Below, in pieces: positions 23,190 through 34,725 of a DNA stretch of 64,000 nucleotides (position 1 is the first letter of the stretch; the number at the start of each line of letters is the position of its first letter). The stretch covers positions 1,798,001-1,862,000 of the forward strand of contig JBANDB010000006.1 of assembly GCA_037576215.1 (NCBI GenBank), written 5' to 3'. Source of the DNA: Armillaria gallica. Its lineage: Eukaryota; Basidiomycota; Agaricomycetes; Agaricales; Physalacriaceae. The notes beneath the pieces are model-generated. The model was not told where the DNA came from, ran no database searches, and saw nothing but the letters and a program-made list of their open reading frames with translations. Position numbers and translations under genes: made by a program.

Positions 23190-23315
23190 CCAGCAGGCAT
23201 GTTACTGTGTTATCTCGCACCAAAAGGGCCTGTTATGTGTTATGAAGTTTGCTGATCTTCACATAATGGACCCCCGTTACGCATTATGTGAAGATACAGT
23301 CAAAATACTACAGTA
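23190..23315. mobile_element. Truncated MITE related to the copy at 56556-56805
   Basis: The end GTGAAGATAC...TACTACAGTA matches the terminal repeat of the 56.6-kb MITE, and the core GGGCCTGTTATG... is shared in inverted order. The other end is missing. It abuts the broken LTR of LTR-A. Confidence 0.55.
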
Positions 23316-23521
23316 GACCCTCACATTTAGTATTTAAGTAGCAGCTCTCATTGTACATACCCTAGCTTTGAGCTAACATTAATCTATACCGAAACTATCG
23401 CTTAATTCTTCGCTAAGAACTAAAGACTTAGCCTTATCGCCTATCATTTAAGGGACTCATCAGTGACTGCCTGAATGCGAGACAGCCGTTGTTTACCCTT
23501 GATAGGAGTTCGGGTCTAATA
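23316..23521 (+). repeat. LTR-A 5' LTR, 3' half only
   Basis: Matches the LTR-C long terminal repeat from the GACCCTCA region onward, through CTAAAGACTTAGC and GTGACTGCC, to the terminal GGTCTAATA. A TATTTAAGTAG box (about 23331) and the self-complementary TAGCTTTGAGCTAA (23363-23376) are present. The upstream half has been replaced by the truncated MITE. Confidence 0.75.
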
Positions 23522-23522
23522 T

Positions 23523-23535
23523 TTAGCTTGAAGCT
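23523..23535 (+). promoter_or_regulatory. LTR-A primer site, complementary to its own LTR
   Basis: TTAGCTTGAAGCT begins one base after the LTR end. Its reverse complement matches 11 of 13 positions of LTR bases 23364-23376. It does not begin with the TGG expected of a tRNA primer site. Confidence 0.5.
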
Positions 23536-24500
23536 TTTCCCTGCTCCTTAACCAGAGCCTACATGTCAACAACACTTGAGATACTTTTATCTGCAGTCTA
23601 CCTTGCTATCAGCACAGCACTCTTTGTAACCACCCTCATGCTAGCAATCCTATTTCATTACAGAGTAACCCCTCGTATCCAATGAAACCACAACCTGCCC
23701 TTTGTAAACCATGTCCTTCCACAGCAGCCACCACTGGCACACCTCTACTCACCCCTACCACGCCGAGCATCAACACTCGACGAGCACCCTCGCCTCATCC
23801 CAAGGAGAGACAAAGAAGATGTTCCTGGGACAATGGAGGTCGGTGTTCAGGAAGGAAGTGATGGAAGTACTACCGGAGCAAGGCTCCCCTTTATCTAGCT
23901 TTCTTCAGACGGCTCCTCCCATCACGAGTCTGCCGGCGCTACCCCCCATCCAACACGAGCCGTTCCTACAGCGGCAGACCTGGCAAGGTATCTCGTCTGA
24001 CTTGGCCTGAGGAGAACAAGCCCTCACGGCTTCCCAGCCCCTGAGCAACCTTCCAGCAGTTGTCCTGGGGGTAGCCGACTTCCAGCCGCTGCTGTCGGGC
24101 CCCATGACATCTTTATTGATTCCACTTCTGAGCTTGACGTCGTCTGGGACAACCTCAATTTACCCTACACTGCCTTCTTCCCCCATCGAGGAAACCCATA
24201 TCGAGCCAGAACACCGGAGCCTGATTATTCCGTCATACACTGGGACAAGCCAGTACGAATCACGACGTGATCCCCCACTCCCCCAGAACCAACCAGGGAG
24301 TCCTCACCAGAGTTTGCACCTTGAGGAACCCCAACAACCCAAGCCAGACTCGCCATTCCAAGAAGGAGAAGGGAGCTGCCAAGATCAGCCATCGACGTTG
24401 TGGAAGAGCTCAATCAGTATGACCAAGAAAGGAGACAAGTAGAGCGAGAGTGGGCAGCAGTGTTCAGGGAAATCAATGAGCGACAGCCCAATGTCGGGCT

Positions 24501-25432
24501 TAGGACTTCGTGCCATACGGTATACAGTATACAGCTGTCAGCTCCAATCTGTCGATGGCATACAGACTGTATTTGTAAGACCCGAACTGCAATCAAAGGT
24601 AAATAGTCGGCTGTATCGCGTTCATACAGTCACCGACTAGTCCTTGGATGATTGCCGCTCAAGACGAACTTTAGTAGCACTTAGCGAGAAGGAATGAGTT
24701 TCGGTATGAATAAACTTTAGCTCAAAGCTAGGGAATATACAGCTTTGAGTACACTACTTATATACTAGAGTGAGGGTCCGTAATGGGTACTAAGATGAGG
24801 GTACCGTGTTAGAAAGTGAATAAGCCAAATACACGGTAGCCAAGAATAACACGTATACAATATGTGTTAGCGATGTGAAGACTCCGTGGAGTCGTGGGTC
24901 TGAAGGTTATCTTATCTTATCTCTGATAAGATAAGATAATGCGTGAGATAATGAATGAAATGAATAAATCGTAACAGTATTGGTACGTCCGTCACAGTCG
25001 TATGTACGATCATATGCCAGGAGCTCTGCTTGGATTATCAAACTTGTATAGGACTTCACCTCATAGTCACTAAACTAACCTAACTTGATTCCAGACATAC
25101 CTGGACATCACTACTGTCCTTGGATGAAACACAAAGAGGCATTCCTGACGATCACATGATTGCATCATCCATTCCAAACATGCAAAAAATCATCTGGAAG
25201 GTTATAAATAGGCTAGAAATGATTCACAACGAAAGATACGGCACCCTACATGGCCCTGGATCTCTATATCATCACTTAGCTTCGCTCACGAGTGATCCAG
25301 TGTTGTATACCGTACACACGGCTGTCAACAGCTGTCAATACGGGTGCTTCTTGAGCTCTTGACGGTACAGTTATGGTACCCATATGATGGCACCTGTACA
25401 ACTGTATTATACGGTGACAGTGTGAAGCCCTA
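24501..25432. mobile_element. MITE with TAGGRCTTC ends and 8-bp target duplication, carrying a solo LTR
   Basis: Imperfect inverted ends (TAGGACTTCGTG... at 24501; ...GTGTGAAGCCCTA at 25432, which reads TAGGGCTTCACAC inverted) lie between GTCGGGCT (24493-24500) and GTTGGGCT (25433-25440), an 8-bp duplication with one mismatch, typical of hAT-like elements. Further palindromic GGTATAC/TATACAG motifs lie inside both ends. Removing the 408-bp solo LTR plus duplication leaves about 524 bp. The 80-codon frame at 25120-25362 is unrecognised. Confidence 0.7.
24574..24976 (-). repeat. Solo LTR of the LTR-A/LTR-C family
   Basis: Reverse-oriented 403-bp LTR, beginning on the minus strand TGTTACGATTTATTCA and ending GGTCTTACA, flanked by GTATT on both sides (24569-24573 and 24977-24981). 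It keeps TATATAAGTAG and CCCTAGCTTTGAGCTAA on the minus strand. Left by LTR-LTR recombination after insertion into the MITE. Confidence 0.8.
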
Positions 25433-25730
25433 GTTGGGCTCGACAGCAGAGGAGAAACGGTATACTATTCTGACGACAGTACCAGAACCGAGGTACTCCC
25501 TGTCAAGGAGCACGTCAATGGAATTGTTGGGAGAGGGAGTCCCGCTCTCTCCCCAATCCCAACACCCCCAATCCCAAACACTCCCCCAGCCAATCACCCC
25601 GATAACCATCGCCCGGGCCCTGTACCTTCTGTCAACAGGTAAACTGGTCCAAATCCCCAATGTACTCCTTGATGCGTCCCTGGAAGAGCTGTTTGATCAC
25701 TTTAGAGAGGAATTAGTAGCGGATCGGGAT

Positions 25731-28700
25731 CAGTCATAGATGTAGTATTAGACCAAACTATAATGGTTATAACCATGGAGTGGTTTGGCAAAATCATGGT
25801 TATTTACCATGCTCCCACTAGAGGAGAAAATTTGCTAGCACAGCTTGGTTTTGGCTTGGTTCGGGCCCTATTTTGCATCCATAATGAGCAGGATTGCCTT
25901 CCATATTTTATTTATACCTCAACCTTGCAAACCGGGACCATAAATTTGGAAATTCAGCCCTTCCGAGCTTTTCTCAATCAGCAAATATATTTGCCTGCCC
26001 ATGGATGAGCTTATGTAATGTTCCCAGGACACTGCCATGGCCCAAATTGGCTGGCCCAGCACTGGTGTGGCTGGCACCATAATTCCCACCCTCCCGCTCA
26101 TCGTTTGAGTCCAAAAAAAATTGTGTGGCCTCAAAAAATATGTTTGATTGCAGTTTTTGGCCTCTCCCCGCATGCGCGGAGCATATTTTGGCTGGATGTG
26201 TTGGGGAGAACCAGGATGTACTTACCGTGGGATTCTATCATTCCAAATCCGATAGCTAGATTTTTTTTTTGTGAGTCTACCCTAGAATTCAGGCTATTTG
26301 AGCAAGTAATTTGGTTTTTTGGAAGCATCATAATCATATACTAATCATATTGATACTTCTACAAGTTAATGTAAAGTTGCGAATCTCTAATTTAACAAGA
26401 GAGAACATTTTTGATGTTTTCGGACTTTGCCGGTGAAGCGGAAGACCTGGACCGATTCAAATTTCATGACACAAATGCTTCAGTGTCGGCTGACCACATC
26501 TTGTGAAGTGGAGAAAAGTATCTAGATGTGTTAATGTATAGTAGATTTACGCATAAATTGATTATTGTAGCTTACAGTTCAGTATCTATGTTGTAATACC
26601 CAATTTTAATTAAAGTCATATTAAAGTCAGTAGACCAGGTCAATCAAGGACTACTAATGAATGCACGCTAGGTGCATTCGAAAACTCGTACATGCAATAT
26701 GCGTATGTATTTGTGGATCTTGGTGGATCGGGAGGATTATTTACACTGTGTCATATATTACATTGAATATATAACTACACTTTCACTGTTCAAGACGACA
26801 TCTAGTGGTCTATGAAGGGGATAGAATCTTCAAAATGCATGGAAATTGAAGAAATTACCATTAAATAGCCAATATCTAAAGTCCCTTATATTCCGCTACT
26901 CAAAAAGGTATATAAGTATATAATATCTAATGATAATTGAATGTTCCGAAGACTTTTAGGCCCTCGGAGAGAGTAATTCGAGTGGGGGATGAACCCCGAG
27001 TCTGCATTCCACTCACTCGATTGCTACGGTCCGACCAACCGAGCAGCGATCGAGTGGCTGTGCTACTTCTTTTCTTACCTTTTACCACTACCTCTCACCG
27101 CCGCAACGCCCATCCCCTCACTCAACAGCCCTCTCACGGGCGTAAAAAGGTATGTTCTTAATTTTTTTTGATACTTACTATTGTTTTAGATACTTTTTCC
27201 GCATCCGGTGGCCCCAAGAACCCCAGAGAGCGACTATTCCTTCCCCACTGACCATGCGTAAGCCCTCCAACGAGGCAGGGCCATCCGTAGCCCCATGCGA
27301 CGGACGAGACACTGAGATCCATCGACGACAATGACTGCGACACCCCAATGGTGTCCCTGCTGCCCCAAATACTGCCCCCATCCCCATTCCAACCAACCGA
27401 GTCTACCCCGCATCGACATCGAGGTGAATCGCAGCTGTACACAAGTCGACGATACATCAATGACCCCATACAAATGGAGGGATCCGATATCAGTGCTCAT
27501 CTGCAAGCGGGAGGGGGAAAAATATCCGGAAGGGCACCATGGACGACGACTATGAATTGGACGACGACGATGATGGCGGGGGATGACGTGAAGGCTATAA
27601 ACGTGGAGGAGGGCCTTGCTAGGATATGGGGCAGGGCTATGAGAGAGGGAAGGCGAGCAGGGATGGCGCAGAAAAGCGAGAGGGTGCGAGTGGGAGGGTG
27701 GGACCAACATCGGGACGCTGACGGACGACGACGACGACGAGGAGCACGCACTTATGAGCATCAGTGAACGGCTCGATGGCGCATCAACTGCACTAAAAAT
27801 TCTGGATATCGGACCACCACGACCACTGTCACCGCCCACCACATCCCCGACCAACATCGGGCTCTCCCGCCCCACTCAAACCACCTACTGACCCCAAAGT
27901 CGTGCATCTCCCATTCTTTGAGTGGGGGAACACAACTATGTGGTCTGCTCCTGCCTGCGAGGCCGTCGTCGCCATCAGCCTGCCGTCTATCCCAATGCCT
28001 GCCTTTTTTGGCAAATACCAACCACTACACTCGATCCAGTCCAGCGATAACCTCTCCACCCCCATTGTCGACTTCAGGGAATCGAATGGTGAACAATATT
28101 TCCCTTTCTGATCTCCCAATCACCCTCGAACGGTCGACGACTCCCACCCGCCACTTGTACTGCATCCTACTCATCGAATACCGCCACCTGCTGCCCTGCA
28201 ACCTCACAGTCTGACGAATGTGGTGTCTACATCGCCGATGACACCATTCTCGGGGTCACCCACATCGTCAATGCCCCGCTGCACGCCGTACGATGGCGGG
28301 GTTTTTTTTTATTGATATTTCTCGTGTATCTAAGTAGATAAATATACTATAATTTCAGTAGCTCGTATGACCTGTTGGTACAGTGGTTTAATTGTTATAT
28401 TTCTTAATGAGAGCTTCTGTTCAAATCTCTGTGTGTGTAAATAATTTTCCTTTTGCCTTTTTGTGATAGAAATAATAGGTCATCTGTTATCGATGCCTCG
28501 CATCCATCTCACGTCGCCTGCACCCAGTCGGGATTGGATTGGTGCATCCTTGAGGTCTTATTTTTGTCCTCAAATCCCAGTCTGCACACCTATACATTGA
28601 GCTGAAGGGCGGGAATTTGATTATTTAGGATTCTGGCATTAAGAGGGCAGTGTTGCCGGATTTAAGTGTAGCTGCCTTTTTTGTACGCTGTAGCATAATA

Positions 28701-28908
28701 TTAATTTTCAGATGAATAAAAGCTCACTGTAAGAGAAATAACCATGATTATCTGGTTATTTGATACTGCCTGCTGCTTTGGGAGCATCATTTAGGGCAGA
28801 GATGACTTGGGTTTGTGCCCAATTGAAAGGTGGTTAATAACCACAAATTTGGCAAAGTGATAGATGATTATAACCATTAGCTTTGGCCTAACACTGCAGC
28901 CAAGGGTG
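25731..28908. mobile_element. R1: 3.2-kb hAT-like DNA element, apparently non-autonomous
   Basis: Inserted in the LTR-A Gag extension with TCGGGAT on each side (25724-25730 and 28909-28915; the eighth base differs). The ends are imperfect inverted repeats over about 45 bp: CAGTCATAG...TTAGACCAAA... and CACCCTTGG...TTAGGCCAAA..., both meeting an AATGGTTATAA motif. Internal landmarks recur in R2 and R3: GAGTGGCTGTG followed by a pyrimidine stretch (27051), a GGTGGCCCCAAGAACCCC block (27206) and CATCTCCCATTCTTTGAG (27905). No transposase recognised; the 213-codon minus frame at 27234-27875 is unrecognised. Sequence near 28365-28425 resembles a tRNA promoter. Confidence 0.7.
28365..28430 (+). other. 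tRNA-like (Pol III promoter-like) segment in R1
   Basis: TGGTACAGTGG resembles an A box and GTTCAAATCTC, about 40 nt on, a B box. No cloverleaf can be closed with confidence. R3 has a counterpart at the same relative place (about 58479-58540). Probably a tRNA-derived SINE-like module, not a working tRNA gene. Confidence 0.3.
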
Positions 28909-28933
28909 TCGGGATTGGGCCAGGACCCCGGCT

Positions 28934-30343
28934 GGAATTGACTACGCATATTATGGGTATAGCTATATCCTAAAGGAGGAGGCCACTCATTTTGCCTGCC
29001 ACGCTTATAATATGATCCATTGCGATCATTGGGTCCAGGTACTGGCCCGATATCAGCGTCCCCAAATTGATCTACCATCTATAACGTACATGCCGGAACC
29101 TATGGATGACGAACCACTGGTACCCCCACTGTGGGTCACCATACCTGATTACCCGAGATGGGAACCAGGTTATGCACCAATGGTGTTGAGTTACGTGTAC
29201 CCACAAGGATACGGACCGCCAGGCATGCAAGGATGGCCTAGGCTTTTCGCTGCTGCCATTGCTGATGACAACACAGAACCCTTGGACACGCCCCAACCAC
29301 CTAGCAAACCGCAGCCCCCAACTGGGCCACTGCAAGCACCACCCATCATCCCTCAGAGGTGGGCGCCACCTCGCTACCCACCACCACCTGAACCGCCAGA
29401 CCCTCCTGCCCTGTGGACTCTCGCCAAAGACAACCAGAGACCGTGGGCAGCATTAAAGCCCAACATGGTCAGAGAATCTGAGAACTTCAACGGCAACTCC
29501 AATGACATCGCCTGATTCTTCTTGCAGTGTGACATGTACTTTTCAGTTTTCAACCAGTACTTCCAATACCACCCTCACAAAGTCATTTTCTGTGTGTCAT
29601 GCTTCAGCAAAGACACCCAGGTATGGTGGGAACTGTGTGCATGAGAACTAGGAAGGAATATTAATGGGGACCAAGTCTATCCGGCCTACGAGCAGTTTGT
29701 GGAAGAAGTCAGGTGACGATTCTGGAAGGATGCCAACACCAAGATCAAGTTTGCGCAGTGGGAGAGACTCCGACAGAGCAACTTCCTTGACAGCGACTTA
29801 TTCTTCCAGCAGTTCGAGTCGTTGGCTTTTAAAGCGGGGGTCCTTGGTATCGACCAGATGATGATGGCTCAAGTCAAAAAGGCATGTCGGTCATCCACCA
29901 AGGACATCATCTATGCATCAGATGGGGATGTCCTGACTAGCTACCAGGAATGGAAACGTCGGATACTCCGAATCGATCATAACTGGAGGATGCGAAAGGC
30001 AGAGCAAGGAGGAGCCAAGGTGACTGAATGGAAGCAGCAGGCGAAGACGAATACAACCCTGACGACAAAGGGGAACCAACAGCAGAGCAGTGTCCCAGAA
30101 AAGAAGATGGGAATTGGCACGACATATGGAGGAACGGGCGTGCCAATGGATATTGACAGAGCGCACAGCAAGGCAAAGTGCTTCCGATGTGGTGAAATCG
30201 GGCACTTCAAACGAGATTGTCCCAAATCCCTGAAGACCAAGGAAGAGGCGCTACGATGACTCAATTATTACTGGAACCATGTAGCAACAAATGAGAAAAC
30301 AAACTCAAAAATCGAAGAGGTAAAAGACAGGGCCGAGCAGTAA
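28934..30343 (+). pseudogene. LTR-A Gag, decayed
   Basis: The frame resumes at YGYSYILKEEATHFAC, joins PEPMDDEPLVPP, a Pro-rich linker, then the capsid-like core with ALKPNMVRESENFNGNSNDIA, FQYHPHKVIFCVSCF, FFQQFESLAFKAGVLG and KACRSSTKDIIYAS, and a zinc knuckle CFRCGEIGHFKRDC (CX2CX4HX4C). In-frame TGA codons interrupt it at positions where LTR-C has Arg (for example after NSNDIA and in FVEEVR). Stop TAA at 30341-30343. There is no break between the N-terminal extension and Gag core in this copy (ARYQRPQIDLP), showing that they were one protein. Confidence 0.8.
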
Positions 30344-33300
30344 ACAATTCGACTGACTTGGCCAAAGACTTAGTTTCATCCAGTACGCACTCGTCACCCA
30401 CTAGTCAGGCTTATTGTACTTCTGTAGTTGACATTATGCATTCGAATATACCAATTTGCGACTTCACTACCAAGGGGGAAACTAAGAAAGAATCGAAACA
30501 GGCAGATGGGGCCACTGACCCCAAGACTGTGCAACCAGCTAAACGTTCAGCAAGTAGCTCATCAAGAGTGAAAGCAGCAGACAAAAAGACACCCACCATA
30601 GTATCACCCATCATAACAGCGCCAGCTAAGTGACTGGATGGGGCAGGGGAACAAGTGCCTCCATCGGAGGGACACGCCTCCCCCTGATAAAGCGGCTCCA
30701 CAATCAGAGAACACCGCAAGGATTGGGCCCACCCATGTGCCCCCGACCATCAAGACTGTGCACAGTGGACCAATTGCGCAGTCTGACAACCAGCAGCAGA
30801 GCAAGAGTCCCGGGAGCGCGAGCCAACAGCAAGACGATGGTTGGCACGAGGTCAGCGCAGGCCCCAGGCGGGGGCAGAATGACTCACATAGTCTGACAGG
30901 AGCAGATATGGAGGCACCGTGTGCAGAGACTTCCAACCGCTGACCATCCCAGTCCGCTGTTTCCCCAAGAGATGGCCCTGTTGTCAGGACAAGCTTGCTG
31001 CAATCTGATTCTCCCAATGGAGTTTGGCGTGACACCCCCCTGGGCGATCTCAACAAAAACCAGCGAGTAGCAAAAACTGTTGGATGCGCAACAGCCTCGA
31101 CCAAAGCAGCTGAACGGGGAGGAGCCGCTAGCACCCAGGTGGTAGAAAGGGGGCATCCAGTACAGGTTGAGGAGATTCCCGATGATGAAGACGACACTAG
31201 CTTCCGAATGAGCCAGAAAGCTAGTCTAAACCCTCCACCAGTTCTAGAGGAGACCCAGCCAATGGTAGTCGAATCGTCAGATTCTGATGTGAAGGCTAAG
31301 AAGGTCCCACATCAATGGCTTAAACCATTCAAAGCGGAGTGGACGCTACACGGCATCAAGGAGGCGAAAACGGAGTCAGAAGCAAAAGCAATCTTGAAAA
31401 ACTGGATCCATAAGACACGAGTCGAGGAGGTAGTTGATGAGATGATTGAAGGATTGCAGGAAGCCACGAGGATCAACGCCTTGGAATGGATGGATGAACT
31501 CCGACAGCCCAAGCAGTACATTTGCCGGTTAAGCAGGGAAGATAAAGCCCTAATCACTGACATCCAAGTCAGGGTACTGGGGAGTCACATCCACATTGCC
31601 TCCTCGGCTTTAGTTGACAGTGGCTGTACTAGCAGCACCATCAACCGAGCCTTTGTCAAGAAACACAATATTCCCACTCAAGCAACAGCGGCACCCATCA
31701 CTGTGTATAATGCAGACGGAACAAAAAATAGTTCAGGGCAGATTACCGCCTTCGTGAGCCTATGCATCACTATCAGAGATCATACTGAATGCCTTGACCT
31801 AGCTATCACCGATTTAAAAGACCGCGACATCTTTCTTGGACACGATTGGTTAGTAAGGCACAACCCACTGATCAACTGGCAGACCGGGAAGATGATCTTC
31901 ACCTGGTGCCGGTGCTGTCATATCCCAATCCCATTACTGGATGTGGAACCATACGATAAGTGGGACGAAGAGCTTGAAGAAGGTGATACTATCCTCACGA
32001 TAAGCTTTGAAGAAGCTATTCGCATCAGAGTGATGAGGCATGTAGCCAACAATCTAGCAGCCCAGGCTAATGTGGAAAAGAAAGCCAAAACCTTTGAAGA
32101 GATGGTCCCTGAATGGTGCCGAGACTTCAAAGACTTATTCGACAAGGAGAACTTTGACGAACTCCCAGAGCCAAAACCCTGAGACCACGCCATCGAACTC
32201 ATCCCAAACACTAATGCCAATCTTGACTGCAAGGTATATCCACTTAATCAGGCAAAACAGGAGGAATTGGACAAGTTCCTTGACAAGAACTTAGCCAGCA
32301 GAAGAATACGACCCTCCAAGTCGCCCATGGCATCACCGTTCTTCTTCATCAAGAAGAAAGACAGGAAGCTAAGGCCCATTCAAGATTATCGGAAGCTTAA
32401 CGAAATGATGATTAAAAATCGATACCCACTTCCTTTAATCTCAGAACTCATGGACAAGCTATGCAGTGCCAAGTACTTCTCCAAACTAGATGTCCAATGG
32501 GGATACAATAACGTTCATATCAAGACAGGGGATGAGTGGAAGGTGGCCTTCAGAATCAACCATGGCTTGTATGAGCTGACGGTAATGTTCTTCAGGCTCA
32601 CCAATTCACTCGCCACTTTCCAATGGATGATGAACAATATTTTCAAGGACCTCATCGCATCCGGGAAGGTCACCATCTACCTCGATGATATCCTCATCAT
32701 GTCCAAGACCAAGGAGGAACACCGTTGAATCATGCGAGAAGTACTGACCACCCTACGAAAACACAAATTGTTCCTTAAAGCTGAAAAGTGCGAGTTTGAA
32801 GTCCTAGAGACGGAGTACCTAGGTGTCATCATTAGTGAAGGCAGTATCCGTATGGACCTGGTCAAAATCAAAGGCATTCTCGACTGGCCGGTTCCGACAA
32901 AAAAGAAAGAACTCCAATCTTTCTTGGGATTCACTAACTTCTATTGACATTTTATAAAGAACTACAGCAAGATCGTAAAACCCATGACTCAGTTGACAGG
33001 CAACAACATGTGGAGGTGGGGCAAGGCTCAGCAGGAGGCTTTCAAGCAACTGAAGAAACAATTAGCTGAGGACATCGTGCTCGCTATACCAACAAATGAA
33101 GGGAAGTTCAGGGTGGAGGCGGACACTAGTGAAGGAGCCATTGGCGCAGTGCTCTCCCAAGAGCAGGATGGCAAGTGGAGACCTGTCCTGTTCTTATCCA
33201 AATCTCTTTCAGTTACCAAATATAACTATGAGATTTACGACAAGGAGCTCCTTGCAATCATGCTCGCTCTTGAAGAGTGGAGGCATTACCTGATGGGCGC

Positions 33301-33540
33301 TTATTAGGACTTTGAAATCTGGATGGATCATCAGAACCTCCAGTATTTCTGAAAGCCCCAGAAGGTAAATCGACGGCAAGCTCGATAGATCACCGAGCTG
33401 GCAGAATATCACTTTACCCTTCATCATAAAGCCGGGACCGCAAACAAAAAGGCCGACCTTCTCTCTCGCCGAGCAGACCATGATCAAGGACAGGATGATA
33501 ATGATCAAGTTGTAGTCCTGTCCCCTGAACATTTCAGGGC
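30344..33540 (+). pseudogene. LTR-A Pol (protease, RT, RNase H), decayed
   Basis: A disordered N-terminal region (30358-30633, then a frame change) leads to an aspartic protease motif (ALVDSGCTSSTINRAF, about 31607), reverse transcriptase ([30 protein letters not shown]) and RNase H ([35 protein letters not shown]). Stops are TGA or TAG at sites that are Arg, Gln or Trp in LTR-C (for example 32180, 32726, 32945, 33305). The early frame is -1 relative to Gag, as in LTR-C. LTR-B interrupts it after SPEHFRAM. Confidence 0.85.
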
Positions 33541-33545
33541 CATGA

Positions 33546-33955
33546 TGTTACAATTTTTCACTTTTTCTTTATCTCGGCACCTCGGCACCGTATCTTATCA
33601 TGGCACCTTGGCACCATGATCGACCACACGATGCCCAGCTCTTATCCATGCCTTTGATGCATGACAGCGCAGCTGCCTGGATACTGACAGGTCTCTTGAC
33701 GTTTATCGCCCGACAACCACGCGACTCGATTATTATTAGAAATGAACCAAACAGTATATAAGTAGCGTAGCTCTCAGCCTTGTACCCTAGCTTCGAGCTA
33801 AGTTAATACATACCAGACTTATTCTCTCATCTTCCTGCTACATGTTATCTGCTTGCACTCAAGGTCTGCGAGTATTGCCGCTATTGAGGTTCAACCTGAA
33901 GTGCGAGGTTATCTCAATCAGTGCTTACTTGTTCCACCCGAGTCTGGGCATAACA
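33546..33955 (+). repeat. LTR-B 5' LTR
   Basis: 410 bp, TGTTAC...TAACA ends. Contains a TATATAAG box near 33755 and, some 25 nt on, the self-complementary TAGCTTCGAGCTAA (33788-33801). Confidence 0.9.
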
Positions 33956-33956
33956 A

Positions 33957-33969
33957 TTAGCTTGAAGCT
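33957..33969 (+). promoter_or_regulatory. LTR-B primer site, complementary to its own LTR
   Basis: TTAGCTTGAAGCT starts one base after the LTR. It pairs with LTR bases AGCTTCGAGCTAA (33789-33801) at 12 of 13 positions, the exception being a possible G:U pair. No TGG start, so a tRNA primer is unlikely. Confidence 0.6.
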
Positions 33970-33995
33970 TTCTACTATACTTCCTAACGTTCACC

Positions 33996-34469
33996 ATGGA
34001 AGTCTTATGCCATCGAACCGACAATCCAGAAACCCCCAGAAGGCGAAGAAGAACCCTGAGCACAAAACTCACGAAGGAGCCAGAGGAAGGAAACCCAGGA
34101 ACAACCGAAAGAGGAGATACCACCAGCGTAGACCCAAATACACCGACTCAGATGAAGAAGACAACCACTATGACTACTGTGGTTACTATGGGGGCGACTA
34201 CGATAGCAACATCGATTAGAACCCCGCATATGATAGAATTCCCAACGGAACCCCATCTTATCGTCGCCATCATCCTTGCTGCATTCTTTAGTGCGGCCCT
34301 TATCTTCATCCTCGCCCTCCTCTGCTACCTTGGCTATCAGACCGAGGACCTCGAACATCAGAACCAGACCAGACCCCCGCGGCACTACATGCCTTCCCAC
34401 ACTCTTATCCCTGAACCCTCACTCACTCTCCATGATGCCACCCTACACTCCTCCCCCAACACCCACTGA
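33996..34469 (+). CDS. LTR-B leader ORF 1: basic N-terminus plus membrane segment
   Basis: 157 codons from an ATG in the strong context CACCATGG. Residues 1-45 are basic and polar (PETPRRRRRTLSTKLTKEPE), then Thr-rich; a membrane segment (HLIVAIILAAFFSAALIFIL) lies near residues 88-110, followed by a polar Pro-rich tail. Not similar to any protein I know. The next ORF starts 38 nt before its stop. A 70-codon basic frame (34007-34219) lies inside it in another phase and is less likely to be used. Uninterrupted in an element otherwise full of stops. Confidence 0.45.
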   Translation: MEVLCHRTDNPETPRRRRRTLSTKLTKEPEEGNPGTTERGDTTSVDPNTPTQMKKTTTMTTVVTMGATTIATSIRTPHMIEFPTEPHLIVAIILAAFFSAALIFILALLCYLGYQTEDLEHQNQTRPPRHYMPSHTLIPEPSLTLHDATLHSSPNTH

Positions 34470-34725
34470 AGAGGATGTTGTGCTCTTCGACAACCTCGCC
34501 GAACTACTCATAGAATTGCTCTTTGCAATCTACCACGAGCACCGACAAAATAACCCCCGACACCTCCATTAGACCACAACGCCTCCCTCCAACCAACTCC
34601 ACCTCACCGAGCGAGAACAGCTCCTTGGTGCGATAGCATTTATCTGTCTCCAGCTCGCCATATACCAGATATTGGCCCTTTGGAGAGACCTTGACCATGC
34701 AATTGAGATACTGCACCGACGATGA
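34432..34725 (+). pseudogene. LTR-B leader ORF 2: small hydrophobic protein with one TAG
   Basis: Starts MMPPYTPPPTPTEEDVVLFD, has an amphipathic stretch (LAELLIELLFAIYHEH), meets TAG at 34570-34572 (a C-to-T change from Gln CAG would explain it), then continues in frame with EREQLLGAIAFICLQLAIYQ, a hydrophobic segment, to TGA at 34723-34725. That stop overlaps the ATG of ORF-a in the tetranucleotide ATGA, the arrangement seen in stop-restart translation. Unrecognised. Confidence 0.4.

Larger units (their letters stand above)
23563..25723 (+). pseudogene. LTR-A accessory ORF-a and Gag N-terminal extension, decayed
   Basis: Two overlapping frames match those of LTR-C. ORF-a starts at 23563 (MSTTLEILLSAVYLAIST) with a membrane segment and keeps TSELDVVWDNLNLPYTAFF, KPVRITT and LAIPRRRRELPRSA, then VKEHVNGIVG beyond the MITE. 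The Gag-extension frame starts at 23711 (MSFHSSHHWHTSTHPYHAEH) and keeps TPITIARALYLLSTGKLVQ and LEELFDHFREEL. Stops in both frames are mainly TGA or TAG where LTR-C has Arg or Gln. The MITE at 24501-25432 splits both. Confidence 0.75.

Noticed and set aside
27234..27875. 213-codon minus ORF in R1 as a transposase
   Set aside because: No catalytic motif; Ser/Pro/Arg-rich low-complexity text, and the frame is not evident in R3.
28365..28430. Functional tRNA gene
   Set aside because: Only A- and B-box-like motifs; acceptor and anticodon stems do not close.
34007..34219. 70-codon basic ORF (MPSNRQSRNPQKAKK...) in LTR-B as a main product
   Set aside because: It lies inside leader ORF 1, which has the stronger start context; kept only as a possibility.
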